Source of the DNA: Prorocentrum cordatum
Taxonomy: Eukaryota > Sar > Dinophyceae > Prorocentrales > Prorocentraceae
DNA length: 64,000 nt
Direction of reading: 5' to 3'
Assembly (NCBI GenBank): GCA_963575745.1
Contig: CAUYUJ010020581.1
Coordinates: 16,001-80,000, forward strand
In this document: positions 21,535 through 33,800 of the stretch, one piece after another
How positions within the stretch are numbered: position 1 is the stretch's first letter
Layout of the letters: every line of letters starts with the position of its first letter
Translations under genes and position numbers: made by a program
Notes under the pieces: generated by a model
Told to the model about the DNA's origin: nothing
What the model saw: only the letters and a program-made list of their open reading frames with translations
Databases searched by the model: none

Positions 21535-22995
21535 ATGTATGGATTAGTTCGTTTTGCCGTTCGTCAACTTCGTGATCTAGAGTGGGTCCCTGTGGTGTCC
21601 GACAAGGATGGAGGTTTCGCACTGGTGAGGAAGACTGACCTCATTGAAGCGCACAGGAGCGCCCTGGCGGGCACCAGCTACGAAGAGATTTCCCCGCTCC
21701 AACTTCATTGGAAAAACATCACGTCTGAGTGTTGCGACATCGTCAAGCAAGTTTCGGAAGACGACCCCACGGTGGATGGCCCGTCTCTCTTGCAATCCCT
21801 GGAAGGTGGGGAATGGAAGGTCACAGCCACTCTTGGGGAGGCGCTGAAGACGCACAAAGCGCCCCGCGAGGTTGCATTCAGGATCCTGCACACTCGCAGG
21901 CATCATTCGTTTCGTGGCCTCGGTGCGTGGCTATCGAAAACGATCAGGGACCAATTAAAGCACAAACCGTACATATTGTCGAGCACAGAACAATTGATCG
22001 AGGTTTTGAACAAGACCACGTTCGCTGCGAATGTTGCCTTTCTCAGGTTCGACGTGCGGGACTTCTTCATGTCTGGCGACCCGTCCACACTTGTGTCAGG
22101 TGCAATTCGAGTGGCGCCCCCTCATCTGAAGTCTGCTGCTCGGCGCGTGTCCGAGTTCCTCTTAGATCACCAGTACATCGTAAGCGATTTCTTCCCCGAC
22201 CAGCTCTGGAAAGTCATCGTTGGATCCGGCATGGGAATGAATTACTCTGGCGATCTATCAGACGCAGGGTTTTACGATAGTCTTGAAAGAGGCCGTGTCG
22301 ATAGCAGCTCCTGGCTGGCCGAGCACGGCATTCTCTTGTACTGCCGCTACAAAGACGACATCCTCATCATCGCCGAGGGGGTGATGCGGAGCTATTGGCA
22401 GTGCTACCAGTGGCTAGTGCAGAATGACACGTGCTTCAGGTGCAAAGTAGAAGGGAATTCGTTCCGTGGGGTTGATTTTCTCGACATCCACATTTTCAAG
22501 GGCCCCAGGTTTCAAAAGCATGGCCTTTTGGATTACAAGCCCATCTGGAAACCCACTAGCTTAGGAGTTCCTCTATCGTGTAATTCATCACATCCCATGT
22601 CTGTACACGTGGCGTGGCCGCAAGCCGAGCTTGCGAGGCTAGACAGACATTCTTCGAGCACGGCCATCAGCGCCGAGGCCCGCGGGGTGTTCCTCGACAG
22701 GCTTTCGCGATTCGGTTTCCCGAGAGCGTACGTCAACCATCTCAGCACGTGGTCGCCCAAACCCGACAGAGAGCGCCGGCCCAATGAGGCCAGGTGCTGG
22801 AAAATGTGGGTAAGGTGCCCTTTTGACCCCGTGTGGGCCCGCGTGGGGATTTCAAGATTGTTCCAGGATTTTCTCAGCAATCCCCTGGCACAGGACACAT
22901 GCAAGAGGTTTTTCGGCAAGGTTCCCGAAATCCGTCCAGCATGGGTGGCAACGTCCCCACCGTTTGTCCAAGTTGTGCAGCGTGCTGCAAGTTAA
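21535..22995 (+). CDS. Penelope-like reverse transcriptase
   Basis: 486 residues from the first ATG; the frame is open back to 21406, inside the left repeat, so the true 5' end is uncertain. Near the N terminus, VVSDKDGGFALV (residue 23 on) matches the DKGG-type motif before the fingers in Penelope-like elements. Then come the fingers (FRILHTRRHHSFRG), motif A with RFDVRDFF (Asp 173), motif B-like GSGMGMNYSGDLSDAGF, the catalytic YKDDILI (residue 272) and VDFLDIHIF, the FLD-type motif. The box has YKDD in place of the commoner YVDD. No GIY-YIG nuclease is visible after the RT, suggesting an endonuclease-lacking type. The reading frame is intact. Confidence 0.8.
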   Translation: MYGLVRFAVRQLRDLEWVPVVSDKDGGFALVRKTDLIEAHRSALAGTSYEEISPLQLHWKNITSECCDIVKQVSEDDPTVDGPSLLQSLEGGEWKVTATLGEALKTHKAPREVAFRILHTRRHHSFRGLGAWLSKTIRDQLKHKPYILSSTEQLIEVLNKTTFAANVAFLRFDVRDFFMSGDPSTLVSGAIRVAPPHLKSAARRVSEFLLDHQYIVSDFFPDQLWKVIVGSGMGMNYSGDLSDAGFYDSLERGRVDSSSWLAEHGILLYCRYKDDILIIAEGVMRSYWQCYQWLVQNDTCFRCKVEGNSFRGVDFLDIHIFKGPRFQKHGLLDYKPIWKPTSLGVPLSCNSSHPMSVHVAWPQAELARLDRHSSSTAISAEARGVFLDRLSRFGFPRAYVNHLSTWSPKPDRERRPNEARCWKMWVRCPFDPVWARVGISRLFQDFLSNPLAQDTCKRFFGKVPEIRPAWVATSPPFVQVVQRAAS

Positions 22996-23312
22996 TGGAG
23001 GTTGGTTGGGTGCGGCGGAGGCTGTATCTATTTATCTGCAATGCCAGGCAGGCGACGATACGAATTCACCGGCGGGTTGTTGAGCTAATTTGCCAAATCC
23101 GTCGTAACATTTTGGCGTCCTGCCCTGGTTTTCAGACTCCCCCCATGCCCGGCAGTAGGCATTTTGGATCAGGGTGGCGCTTACCGCGCCCCAGGCCCAG
23201 CAGCTTAGCATAGCGTCTGACTGCTGCTCTCCAGTAGTTCTGGAGAGACCCGAGTCCAGTGGAGAAACATTCACATCTCGTTTGATCTCGTTGAATCAAT
23301 TCTCAGTGCTCA
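22996..23312 (+). other. 3' untranslated segment of the Penelope-like element
   Basis: 317 bp between the RT stop and the right direct repeat. No further conserved domain, including GIY-YIG, could be seen in any frame. Confidence 0.5.
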
Positions 23313-24191
23313 GGCCGCCAAGTCGATTCTGATCGGCGGCGAGCGAAGGGCTCTGGGAGTCCTGGCCGGCGCCCCCCCTCCCGCGGCCGCCTCCGCCCCC
23401 TGCTCCTCCGCCGCCACCGCCGGCTCTGTGAGCAAGCTCGCAGCCCGCTCAGCCCCAAAGGGGCCCGGGCCATCGCACGAACGAGCGTCCCATGCCCACT
23501 CCCGCCCCTCACCTCGGAGATCGGCGGCCAGCGAGGGGGAGAAGTGAGAAGGAGAAGGCCTTCTCAGAAGGCGGCGGGAGTTCTCAAAAGCTCTCGCGCC
23601 TCCCAAAAGTCTTCTATACCTTCGGGGAAGGCTTAGAGAACTTCTCAGGAGGCCAGGGGACTTCCGAGCCTTCAGCGAAGGCTCGCCCCTTCTCACTTCC
23701 CCCCGTGCTCGCCGCCGATCTGAGCAGTCGTGATCGGCCACGACGCATCACGCGTCATCAGAGCAATCGTGGTGACGATGCTGGGCAACAACAAGGAGCC
23801 TCATATTCGCAGTGACCGTCAACAAGAGAACCCGCAAAGGGAGCATCCGAATGATCCCTGCTACGCAAGACCGCGCTAACGTCGATGTTGGGACTCTATG
23901 TGCTCGTTGCGACACCGAACTCAGAACAAATTGCCGGACATCGCGAACCACAAGTTCCTACATCTCACATCCGTACGCGAATGCACCGAGCAGAAACGAC
24001 ACAGTGAGCTGCAGGAGAGCATGAAAGACGCTGTCCTGCAATAGGCTTGGCCACCAAACAATCCCGACTGTAATGCCGAGACCTGCGTCGCCGTTGCCCG
24101 CATCGCTGCTCGCGCGTCCACGATGCGAGCCCTGACCTCCGCTGTCTCCCAGACAGCTTTTTCCTCCGCTTCCCAGTCTGGCCTGTACAAG
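23313..24191 (+). repeat. Right 879-bp LTR-like direct repeat
   Basis: Near-identical copy of 20583-21461, with the foldback conserved at 23519-23720. Confidence 0.95.
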
Positions 24192-24339
24192 CTCCCGGAG
24201 AACGGGGCGGGACGGGAATTCGGCGCGCAGACGCGCGCGGGCACGGGCAGGAGCGAGAACCAGCAGGCGGGAAAGGATGCCCGCAGCATTGCTGCGGACA
24301 CATACGAAAAGACATCTTGCTGTGTAGTGCCCCGCAGCT

Positions 24340-24680
24340 GCGGATAAGAGTGATGGGGGCGGGCGCGGGGTGGGTCGCGGATGGGTCGCTGAGTGGGTCG
24401 CGGGGAGGTCGCGGGTGGGTCGCGGGGTGGGTCGCCAGCTGGGTCGCCAGGTGGGTCGCGGCGGGGTCCCGGGGGGTCGCGGGCGAGGACGACGACAACA
24501 AACAACAAGCAGCAATAATCCAGGCCCATGACTCCCACTTCAGCCACGCACCCAGGGACAGTGAATGACCGTTCGGCCACCCCATTCTGAAACGAAAGTC
24601 TTGGGGACACTCTTCGTAGTTCCCCAGAGCTGCTGTGTGGGTCGCTGAGGCCATCGGGGGACGAGGACTTTCCGTGCCGC
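24340..24680 (-). repeat. Antisense partial copy of the 45.7-50 kb repeat family, with a GGGTCGC minisatellite
   Basis: 24357-24490 is a run of GGGTCGCGG-like words. The same words, on the opposite strand, lie at 50036-50135, next to similar flanks (ACGACGACAAC here). 24540-24650, reverse-complemented, resembles 45640-45745 and translates to related strings (GHSLSLGAWLKWES versus GHSLSMGARLKWDF). It is therefore one dispersed family rather than a gene. Confidence 0.65.
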
Positions 24681-26160
24681 ACCTGCTGGCAAGCCGATTG
24701 CTTTTCTGATGTCAAATCGCAGACGCAGGCCGATCCTCGCCAATGATCCCACCCGCCTTTTGGACGAGGGCAACGTGACGCTCCAGCGCTTCGTGTTCTG
24801 TGATGCGACAACGCCGCGGGCTAAGTGACGGGACGGCGCTACGCGCCAGGTGGGCGTACGCCCTTTCATATTCGGTTGGTCGTCGTACCAAGCATTGCGC
24901 CGTCACGTCAAAGTCGCGCCGCGAGGTCTCGCAAGGATCTGCGTGTCTACCCACTCCGTTGGAGCTCCCAGGAGCCCACTAAATTCCCAGCTGACTGAGC
25001 AAATTTCTCGTCCTGAGCCGTTTTTGTTCACTGCCCCCGGGCTTGGCGAGTTTTTCGAGCTGCGCCCAGCCACTGGGGAAGAGGAAGGCTGGACCAAACA
25101 GTGCTCTGTTCCAAACGAGAACCCAGCACAGGAGGGCTGGGAAAGCTGGTGCCCCCCTGGGGACGAACATCTTCAGCATCTCTGACCCCCCTGCCCGGCC
25201 CTGGAATCTGCCCGCTGGTAGCACACGTGCCTGGGCTCACGCGTGGAACACTCGGAGGCCACGCGCTGGATGCACACGCGGAGTGCCTGGCACGCCGAGC
25301 GCACGAGGGACATGCGGCCCGAGGTGTGCGCGGCAACGGCTGCTCGGCGCCGGCAGCACCCGCAGGGGCGAGGGCGCGGAACTCATCCCAGGCATTCCAA
25401 CGTCGAGAGGGCTCTCCGAGGGCTCCACCGGCGCTGGCGCCCACGTGCATCCGGCTCTCGCCCAGACTGGCCACGGCGATCCATCAAAAACTTCCTGGCT
25501 GACCTTGGGCCCTGCACTCCCCGGGCCCTTTTATGTTGCTCCCATCGCAGTTAAGGAACACATCCCTGAAGTAATTTCGAGCACCCCGAACAGTATCGAA
25601 ACATTGTCGAGCGAGTATCGCCTCCCAGGGCCCGGCACGTGAACCCTCCAGTTTCGGTACTTTCTTGGTGCTCGACACTCTTTCTGGCGATCAAGGCTAA
25701 AGCAGGTTGGAGCATCGTAACGCTTGCCGTGAGGCCTCGCCCTGAGAGCCCTGGGCGCTGGGGCCCCCGAGCACACAACCGGAGGCCGCACAGGCGATCC
25801 ACGAAGAGAGGGGGGGCCTTCTGCGTGAGGAAACAGCGACCCCCTCACGGGAAAGCACACGCGGGCCGCTCACGCGGCACACCGTGCGGAGAGAAAGGCG
25901 TCCACGCGCAGCCTGACGCGGGAAGCTCACGTGCGAATGTCCGCGAAGCCGGCCCCTCCTCCAAGTCTCGAGCGGTGCCATGGTGCCGAGATGGGGCCGG
26001 CGAATAGCACTGCATCGCCAATGCATCGCCGTTGCGTCGGCCACGTCGGCGTGGAGATCATCGGGATCCAGATCGCGCCACATCGTCGATGCATCAGCGA
26101 TGCGCATGAGCCTGCAACCCCATCTGCTCCAAACCCATGTGTGAGGCCTGGAAACTCTGG
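24681..26160. other. GC-rich stretch without a recognisable gene
   Basis: Overlapping ORFs on both strands (up to 199 codons) are Arg/Pro/Ala-rich with no domain. 26000-26110 holds repeated GCATCGC/GCGATGC words of both orientations. Confidence 0.4.
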
Positions 26161-26204
26161 CGTGCGCCATGAAGATATGTTCGCCCCTTATTGCAGGAAA
26201 TTGC

Positions 26205-26259
26205 TAGCGTGGTCGGCATTTATTCGCGTGTGCGACACTATTTTGTGTCGACCACGCTA
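26205..26259. repeat. Short inverted repeat in an AT-richer pocket
   Basis: TAGCGTGGTCG (26205-26215) and its exact complement CGACCACGCTA (26249-26259), with a second short inverted pair CGACAC/GTGTCG inside. Further right, GACGCTAATT is repeated with a 22-nt step. Possibly a small foldback element. Confidence 0.6.
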
Positions 26260-26399
26260 CATCGTGATCTCAATGTTTGAATCAGGGCCACGACAACACG
26301 ATCGAATGTACTGTATTTAATGAATTCCTTAACTAGCGCTGCCGACGCTAATTCGTGCTGCGGACGCTAATTAGACATGGGCATTGAATACAAACTCAA

Positions 26400-28299
26400 A
26401 GATCCTCATTGTGTCTGGCGACGCCAGCTGCCTCTTGTTGTGCAACCCCCCACCCCCCCGGGGGCCTCTGGAGCCCCGGCCTCGGCAATGGCAGCGGCGG
26501 CACTGCTTCGCCCAGGAGCGCCGGGAGGCCTGAGAGCCGTCGCCGCCGCACCTGCGTCCCACCCTCCTCGGGCGGATGCAGCGGGCACTGGCCCGTCTGG
26601 AGAAACGGGCGATCGGCAACCCCAGGCCCGGCCCACCCCCTGCCAGACATGGGCGAACAGTGCCGTGCTCGACGTGGCAGCGCAAGCTCCAGACCCCTAG
26701 GAGGCCGAGGGGCAAAGGATGTGAGAAGCGGCAACTGGCTGGAGCGCACGAGCATGAGAGAGCGGAGGAGGAAGGGGAGGCGGAGGCAAGGAGGGGGACA
26801 ACAAGTCCCACTCGCCGAGCGGTCCACGGCCGCGCGCCCGCCCTGCGGCGGCGCGTCCGCCGGGCCTCTGCGACGGCGACTACTCTGCACGACGGCGACT
26901 GCTGCGCCTCGGGCGGTCGTGGCGGGCGGAGCGAATGGGGGGCCAAGCGGATGAAGCCGCGGCGCGCTCACTGCACCTGTCGGGGCTCAAACGGGTCACT
27001 CGGTCCAGCCCCTGCCTGTCGTCCTCCTCCTGCCGCTGCTCCTCCCTGCTGCCTCTGTACCTCCTCCTGCTGATCCTGCTCTCACGTTGCCTCTGCTCTG
27101 TTGGACGCATCGGACGGCACAGCGAAAGGGCCTGGACGATCACAAAAAAGTGTGTGTCAGGAGGTCACTATAGCTCGCTTCGCCTGGCCAACTCCGGCGG
27201 AAGCGATGTGAGGAACATGGGCCACAGCATCGTCCAATGCAATGGCCTCTGCAGACAGCGACGACACGGGCGAGTCATCTCCCCCTCTTCCTTTGTCGCT
27301 CCAACTCCCAACTCTCTCCCTCCCGCTCCACCTCCATCTCGGAATGTTGTTATCGCCGCAACCCCGCTTCGATTTCTTTGGGAGCTAAGATCCCCCGCGC
27401 TTGGCGCGACGCACATTGTTCCTGATATCGAATCGTCTGACTCAGGTTGCCGGAGACAGCGGTGTACCGTTCTCGCCCACACGCCGCGCAGATGTCCCGG
27501 ACAAGGTGCGCTGCAAGTTGCGCTGACGCTCGGGCGCGGCGGAGACCTGGACTACCTCTCCATTCCTGCGGGAAGCTGGGCCGCGAGGCAGCCAGCGGAG
27601 TGCAGCGGATCCCAGCTTCTCCTGCAGGCGTGCGTCCCTGCTTGGGCGCGGCGCACCGGGCCGTCGGCAGCGGGCATGTACGCGGGGAGCCGCGCGCAAG
27701 CCAGCGCTCTTGGCTCGCTGAGCGGAGGCACGCGCCGGTCCCGAGGGTCACTCGTGCCGGCCTGGCGTAAGGGAGGGGTTTTGGGTGTACGGCGTGTGCG
27801 GTTGATCTTCACATGGGCCCCGCATGCTCAGCCCAGAATTACTCACACGCGTGACACGCCTCAAAGGGAGGGTGGGCGTGGCCGACTCGTTCGAACATGC
27901 TAGCCTGACCCTACCCTTGTTTCTTGAGCGTAGCTTTTTTTTTTTGACCCTACCCTTGCTTCTGAGTCAACCACTCATTTCCCCTCACTGGTATGTCCGA
28001 CAACGTGCCGCTGGGCACGGAGCGGGCGTGCCCTCAGGTCCTTTGCCACATCCGCAAGACACAAGGCACAGCATGAAGGGTCGACGAGCACAACACAACT
28101 TGCAAGCAACAAGTGAGGACAGCTCAAACCTGCCTTCTTTGCCCTAGCCCCCGAGCCTCAGCCCCCCCCCCCGAAGAGTCTCGAAGGGACCCGGGGCCCA
28201 GATTGCGAAACATCTGGCGGGGCGGCTCGCGTCTGGTCGGGGGCTCGTCGCGTCTCCCCGCGCGGCTTTTCTGGGGCCTGGGAGTGCCTCCAAGGCGGG
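26400..28299. other. GC-rich stretch without a recognisable gene
   Basis: ORFs up to 322 codons occur here on both strands, but composition is Arg/Ala/Pro/Ser and no family could be recognised. A T10 tract lies near 27940. Confidence 0.4.
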
Positions 28300-29875
28300 T
28301 CAACGATGGCCACGAGGGCCACAAGACGGTCCAAGAGGGCCCCAAGTTGCCGAAAGATCGTTCCAAGACGCCTGAGATGGCCTCAAGACGGCCCAAGAGG
28401 CCTCCAAGGCGCCCCAAGAAGCCTCCAAGAGGCCTCCCAAGAAGGCCCTCAAAGGCAGATGTAGTTGATTTCCCTTCGGTTCGCCTTTTCGGCTCTTCGA
28501 CGCTCCAAGACGGCCCAAGAGGCTCACAAGACCACCCCAAGACAGTGAAGACGGCCCAAGAGGCCGGGACCGAAAATCCGAGCCTTCCGCCCAAACAGGC
28601 CCCAAGACGCACCCAAGTGGCCCCCAGAGGCCCCCTAGGAGGCCCCCAAGAAGCCCCAAGAGGCTCCCAAAAGGCCCAAAGAGGCCCCCAAACGGCCCAA
28701 CGAACATCCAATTTGCTTCATACCCACAACCCAGGCACGGTGGCGGGATGGGCCGAAGGCCATTCGATCCGCCGCCACCTGTCGATTCATCGCAGGGGTG
28801 CCGCCGCCCCCTTTTGATTTATCAAAAAGGGGTGCCTGGCGTGTTAAATCCTATCGGCTTTGGTTTTGGCTCTTTTTCCAAAAGAACTCCCCCTGGGGCT
28901 CCGGCGCGTCCCGCTGGCCACCCGGAAGACCCGGATGCCATCGCCAAAAACGGCCGTTTCGCTCGGGACATCCTCAACAAATCGCGAAGATGGCTCAAGA
29001 TGGCCTGCAAGATGCCTCCAAGACGGCCAAGATGGCCACCAAGACGGCTAAGATGGCCCCAAGATGCATCCAAGACGGCGCAATATGGCCCCAATATGGT
29101 TTAAGACGGCCCAAAAGGCCCGCAAGAGGCCTCCAAGACGGCCCAAGAGGCCTCCAAGAGTTCCTCCAGGAAGGCCCGACGAGGCCAAAATCCTTGATTT
29201 TCCTACGGTTTTTGAAGGATTTTGGCATTTGCTTCTTCTCGGCAGTCCGACGGCTCAAGACGGCCCCAGAGGCCGCCAAGGTCGCCCCAAGATCGCCCAA
29301 GAGGCCTCCAAGATAGCCCCATGACGGCCCAAGAGGCCCCCAAGACGGCCCCAAGATGGCGCCAAGACGGCCCAAGAGGCCTCGAAGACGCCCAAGATGG
29401 CCTCAAAGACGGCCCTGGAGCACCCCAAGAGGGCCCCAAGTCGGCCCAGAAAGGCCCCCGAAACGGCTTCCGACGGCGTCAGACGGGCCAGGAGCCCACC
29501 AAGATGGCCGAAGGTGGCCCCCAGCTGGCTCAAGACAGCCCAAGAGGCCTCCAAGAGAGCCTCCAGGAAGGCCAGAAAAAGGCCAAAAAGAGTGATTTCC
29601 CAATGATTTTTGAAGGATTTTGACATTTGCTTCGTTTCGGCCTTCCGACGGCCTGATACGGCCCAAGAGCTCCCAAAGATCGCCCAAGGATTGCCAAAGA
29701 GGCCTCCAAGAGGCGCCCAAGACGGCCCCAAGAGGCCCCCAAAACAGCCCAAGAGGCCTCCAAGACGCTCAAGATGGCCTCCTAGACGGCCCACGAGCCC
29801 TCCAAGACGTCCTCCAAGAAGGCCCGAAAGAGTCAAAATGGCCTCCAGGCTGCCACGATGACCTTCAAGATGCCC
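28300..29875. repeat. CAAGACGGCCC-type minisatellite array with higher-order repeats
   Basis: Built from 9-12 nt words such as CAAGACGGCCC and CAAGAGGCCTC. A less repetitive block (a TTTGAAGGATTTTG phrase followed by CATTTGCTTC) occurs at about 29210 and 29595, a 386-bp higher-order period, with decayed relatives near 28470 and 29820. The Gly/Leu/Trp-rich minus-strand and Arg/Pro-rich plus-strand ORFs come from the repeat. Confidence 0.85.
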
Positions 29876-30318
29876 ACGTGTTCCCCGAAGGCTTTCCAAA
29901 CCGATTCGGGGAACACATGGTCCGATAGCTTGGCAGGTCTGGCCTCAACGTTCGGCCACATAGGCGCTTCCACAAAGGCAGGGTGCGGCGGTGATTCGTC
30001 GTAGGCGTCTTCGATACTCCCACTAGGCCACCCATGCCGGCAGATAGCGAAACCATCTGGGAGGTCCCATCCTACCAATCAAACGCCAATGCGAAGTTGA
30101 CTTTTCCCTCTTGAGCATGCACGCATTGGCGCCGACTTTGCAACACCTGTGTGGTGGCAGCAGGGCGAAGCGAATACTCCGCACGAGATAGCAAAACGTC
30201 GCTCTCGCCTCGGAGTCGCACCCGCTTCTCCCGAGCGATGACGTCCTGCTCGGGCGCGGCGCACATTCTTCGCTCACCAGCTCGTTGACGCACGAGCGGG
30301 CGGAAATGTCACTCCCGC
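29876..30318. other. Unassigned segment between the minisatellite array and the introner-like copy
   Basis: No domain recognised. A ~25-bp phrase related to CTCCCGCCTC occurs near 30190, 30306 and 30712. Confidence 0.35.
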
Positions 30319-30485
30319 CTCTGGGGGAACCGCAAGGTACCCATACCGCTGCTCCCCGGACTTCTCTCCCGGGGAACGTTCCGACCAGGATTTCGAAGCG
30401 AATCCAGCGGTGGCGACGAGGGCCTCCCAGGAGGCCCCCCAAAGGGGAGAACGAGGCGAGTGTAGCGTTATGGATACACGTCGGT
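30319..30485 (+). repeat. Introner-like element, third family member
   Basis: One end reads AAGGTACCCATACCGCTGCT and the core includes GCGGTGGCGACGAGGGCC (about 30410). Both are shared with the two introns of the TBC gene (58795-59215 and 59438-59608). The far end, complemented, reads TGTATCCATAACGCTAC, a decayed inverted copy of the first end. Read on the minus strand it ends in CCCCCAG, the same acceptor as intron 2. No flanking exon could be recognised. Confidence 0.65.
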
Positions 30486-30746
30486 CGGAAGAAGTAGGCA
30501 AGAAGACGAAGTAAGAAGGCGGACAGAGTAGATTGGAATCGGGCCCTCACAAGGAAGAACAGAAAGCAGCAGGAGCACATCGATCCCAGAAGTAGGAAGG
30601 CACGCAACGCAGACTGGGATCCGGAGATCCAGAAGCACCTGCTCTCCACGACAGACGGCACCTTTTACTCCTCGGAGCCCCAGCGCCGCGGAGATCTTGC
30701 CTCAACGTGGCGCTCCCGCCTCGGCGTGGCACACGTTTGTCCCTGG

Positions 30747-30759
30747 CCAAGAGGAGGAG
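30747..30759. repeat. Target-site duplication, 3' side of LINE 1
   Basis: CCAAGAGGAGGAG, identical to 36935-36947 at the other end of the LINE, directly next to the A-tract. Confidence 0.75.
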
Positions 30760-30806
30760 TTTTTTTTTTTTTTTTTTCCCCGCGGGGTAGAACGCAAAAC
30801 GTTTTA

Positions 30807-33800
30807 TCATCCATAGAGGAAGCGAGCGGCCTCCTCCTCTGGATCGAGACCCTGCTCTGGGGCACCAGACCCCTGGGCATGGCCTCGGGACCCAAGGACA
30901 TCGGGCTCCAGTGCAGGCGACCGCTGCACTGGGGCCCTCAAAACTTGCTCCTGGAAACCTCGCGCCTCCTCTCGTGCTGCTATCCGCTGCCTCATCCCCT
31001 CCAGTCCTGGAATTAAACCCGTGCCTGAAAGATCACTCTGAGGACGCTGAAACCACACAGCACGTTGAGGGCGCTGTTGGGTCTCGAGTAACCTCTGGCG
31101 CTCCATATCACTTAGAATGTGGAGCACAACTCCTGGTGCGGCACGATTGGACTGGGGGTGGAGGCCTCGGAGCATACGATTGAGGCGACATTTACTGGCC
31201 GACGACACCACATAGCCTCGGCACTGCTTCTCAAGCTGACGACTGAGACGCTCAGTGCTGTAGGCACCGCAGCGCCTGCAAAAGACCAAGCTCGGACCTG
31301 ACGAGAGACGTGTGTAGACCAGGTCATGTCCGAGGGCGGGCCGCCTCAGGAAAGAGAAGTTCTGCCTCCTCCCTGGGCAGCCCGACATATCAAGAGCATT
31401 AGCACAAGTACCTGTACGGCGAGCGTGACAATCATAACAAATGAAGGAGCCTGGTGCACCTGGGACGGCAGTCCACGCATGCCATCGGTTAGCACCTGTG
31501 CTCCTAGGGCAAGGAACCTTTCTCCGTTCAGGGAACTGGGAAAACGGAAACAGGGGTAAAACCGCCCCCATCACACTGGCCACAGCTCGGGCCTTGCCAA
31601 CCAGGGCCGAGAGGTCATCCCAGGACTCTTGAGGTTCCTGCGCGTGCATTGCTAGAGCCTCCTTCGCGAAACGATCCGCATGGAAGTTAGCACGTCCTAT
31701 CCTACGCTCCTCTGGAGGGAGAGCATCAATTACATCCATGCTTCGATGGGCAGGGGTGTGGGTCGCAGGGCCGACGTTTTTTGAGCCTTGGATCTCCCAA
31801 AAACCCCTCCGCAGCCCAGCATATTTGTTCCTGGAAGACACCTGAAGGGCAGCCGACTGATTATGATACCGCACGGGACCCAGACAGTCCGAAAAAACAC
31901 CGAGCTGGTGCGTCAGCTGCCCCACAAAGAAACTTATAGCAACTAAACCCATGTGTTCAGCTGCCTGAGGGGTCTGCGGCAAACTTGGCCAGACCGGCCC
32001 ACGAAACCTCGCCAAGACTTCCTCCGAGCCTCGCTCAAGGAACACTCCAGCAAAGGAAGCTCGCGCAAGCTCGCGTATCGGAGGCCTCGTGCACGACCCA
32101 TCGACGACGACATCGCTGGCTCCCTCGATACACGAGAAGTCCGACAGGACATTGCCTTGCGCATCTAAGAGCTCAGGATAGATCAAATCGGTAGGAGGTT
32201 GGAAGGTGAGAGAAGGATGAGGAAAGATGAGGCGAGTCCAAAACGGGTTCGTCGGACCAGCCTCCAAGGCCTCTTGCACAAGCTCTGGGGTGGCTACCTC
32301 TCCTCGGGCCTGCGCAACCTCGGGACTTGGGCACACCCAGAGTCTGTGGAGGACACTATCAGGAGCACCACAACGTGGACAGAGGCCATGATCTATGTTT
32401 AACCTGTCACACGTGAACACAGCCTTACAAAAGCAACTAGCTACAGCATACTTCTGCCTAGGTGTATACTTCTTAGACGTGCACACTATGCTACGCACAA
32501 TGTCAGAACACACACGTGCATGCTCAAAATTATCTACACTACGTGCCATGTCATGCTCATGTTTACGCTGAACAGCATCACGAAGCAAACCTTTAAGCAT
32601 GTTAGGAGCCGTGTACATGAGCGAGATCTCCACCCCCTTATCATCCTCCCAGAGAGCGAAGTTCTTAGCGGACCAGCCAACACGTTGGAGAGAGAGGAGC
32701 ATCCGCGAGATCGGTCCTTTCGTATGTCGCCATCTGTGATGTGGCTCCATTCTCTCCTGAACTACCTGGAACATCTGATGAAGCTCTCGAATGCTGAAGA
32801 GAGCGCGCTCTGGTGCAACCAGGGCCTGCCAAACTGCCACACTCCATGCAACTGCAGGTGCAACGCTGACGTCGGCCATCGGGTCGCCGTGGAGCACAAT
32901 CTTCGACAGCAAAGATCCACCCCTATGCGATGGAGAGCGAAAACTGAGAAGTGTGGCGCGAGCTCGCTGCAGCTCGTAGTCAGACATTCCAAGCACAGAA
33001 CTACCATAAGCAAGAGCTGGTTTAAGGCCGGCCTGATGTATTACTGCCATTCGATGTTTCCCGTGAGATAACCATTTACGAAATCGGAGAACCCGAGAAT
33101 GTCGAAGGCGAAACTGGCGAAACCGCTCACGACGCTTACGAAGGGCCCCTTTCGTCATCCGAACCTGCGCTGGCGTAAAGTCGACCCCAAGATTCACCGA
33201 CGAGTGGGTTATGGTGCCTGCTGGGAGCCCTCGGAGCTGAAGTTGATGCGCTAGCGCCTTAGCTAAGGATGGTGAGCTGGCAATCGTAATAGCTTTAGTT
33301 TCCGATATGTCGGCTCTAAGTTGTCCCCGAAACGTGTGATAAAAATCCTCAGCTGCATCTGGAACCAATTTAAGCAAGTCAGCCTTAGTACCCGTCGCCA
33401 TGATCGTGTCGTCGTCGACATACGAAGACAGCCGAATAGGATGTGGAAAGCGAGCCGTGAAAGCGTCGAAGGCCCCGATCGCATATACCTTTACGAAAGC
33501 ATCGTTGGAAATATCACCTGCAGGTAGGCCGCTCTGAGCAAAAAGTGCAACTGGATGAAAGGAAATGCCCAGCCTAATCAGCCGCGGAGAGCGCCAGAGA
33601 TTGAACATCGTTTTTACAATCACCCCAGGGATGCCCCATTGTCGAGCTCGGTCGCGCAGAAGCTCCAGACGGAAAGATTCGTAGTATTTCTTGCCGTCCC
33701 ACTGGACTCCCAGGACCACCTGATCATCCGCCGCCGCAATCTCTCCAAGGGCCGTCTGGGCCCACACACATGACTCAGCGCTCTTCCCAGAACCAAAGGC

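Larger units (their letters stand above)
20583..24191 (+). mobile_element. Penelope-like retroelement with LTR-like direct repeats
   Basis: Two 879-bp direct repeats (20583-21461 and 23313-24191) bracket one reverse-transcriptase ORF. They differ at only three positions that I can see. Penelope-like elements typically have such pseudo-LTRs because they sit as partial tandem copies. The repeats lack TG...CA ends, arguing against a true LTR element. The right flank (24192 on) is an antisense relative of the repeat family at 45.7-50 kb. No target-site duplication was recognised. Confidence 0.7.
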
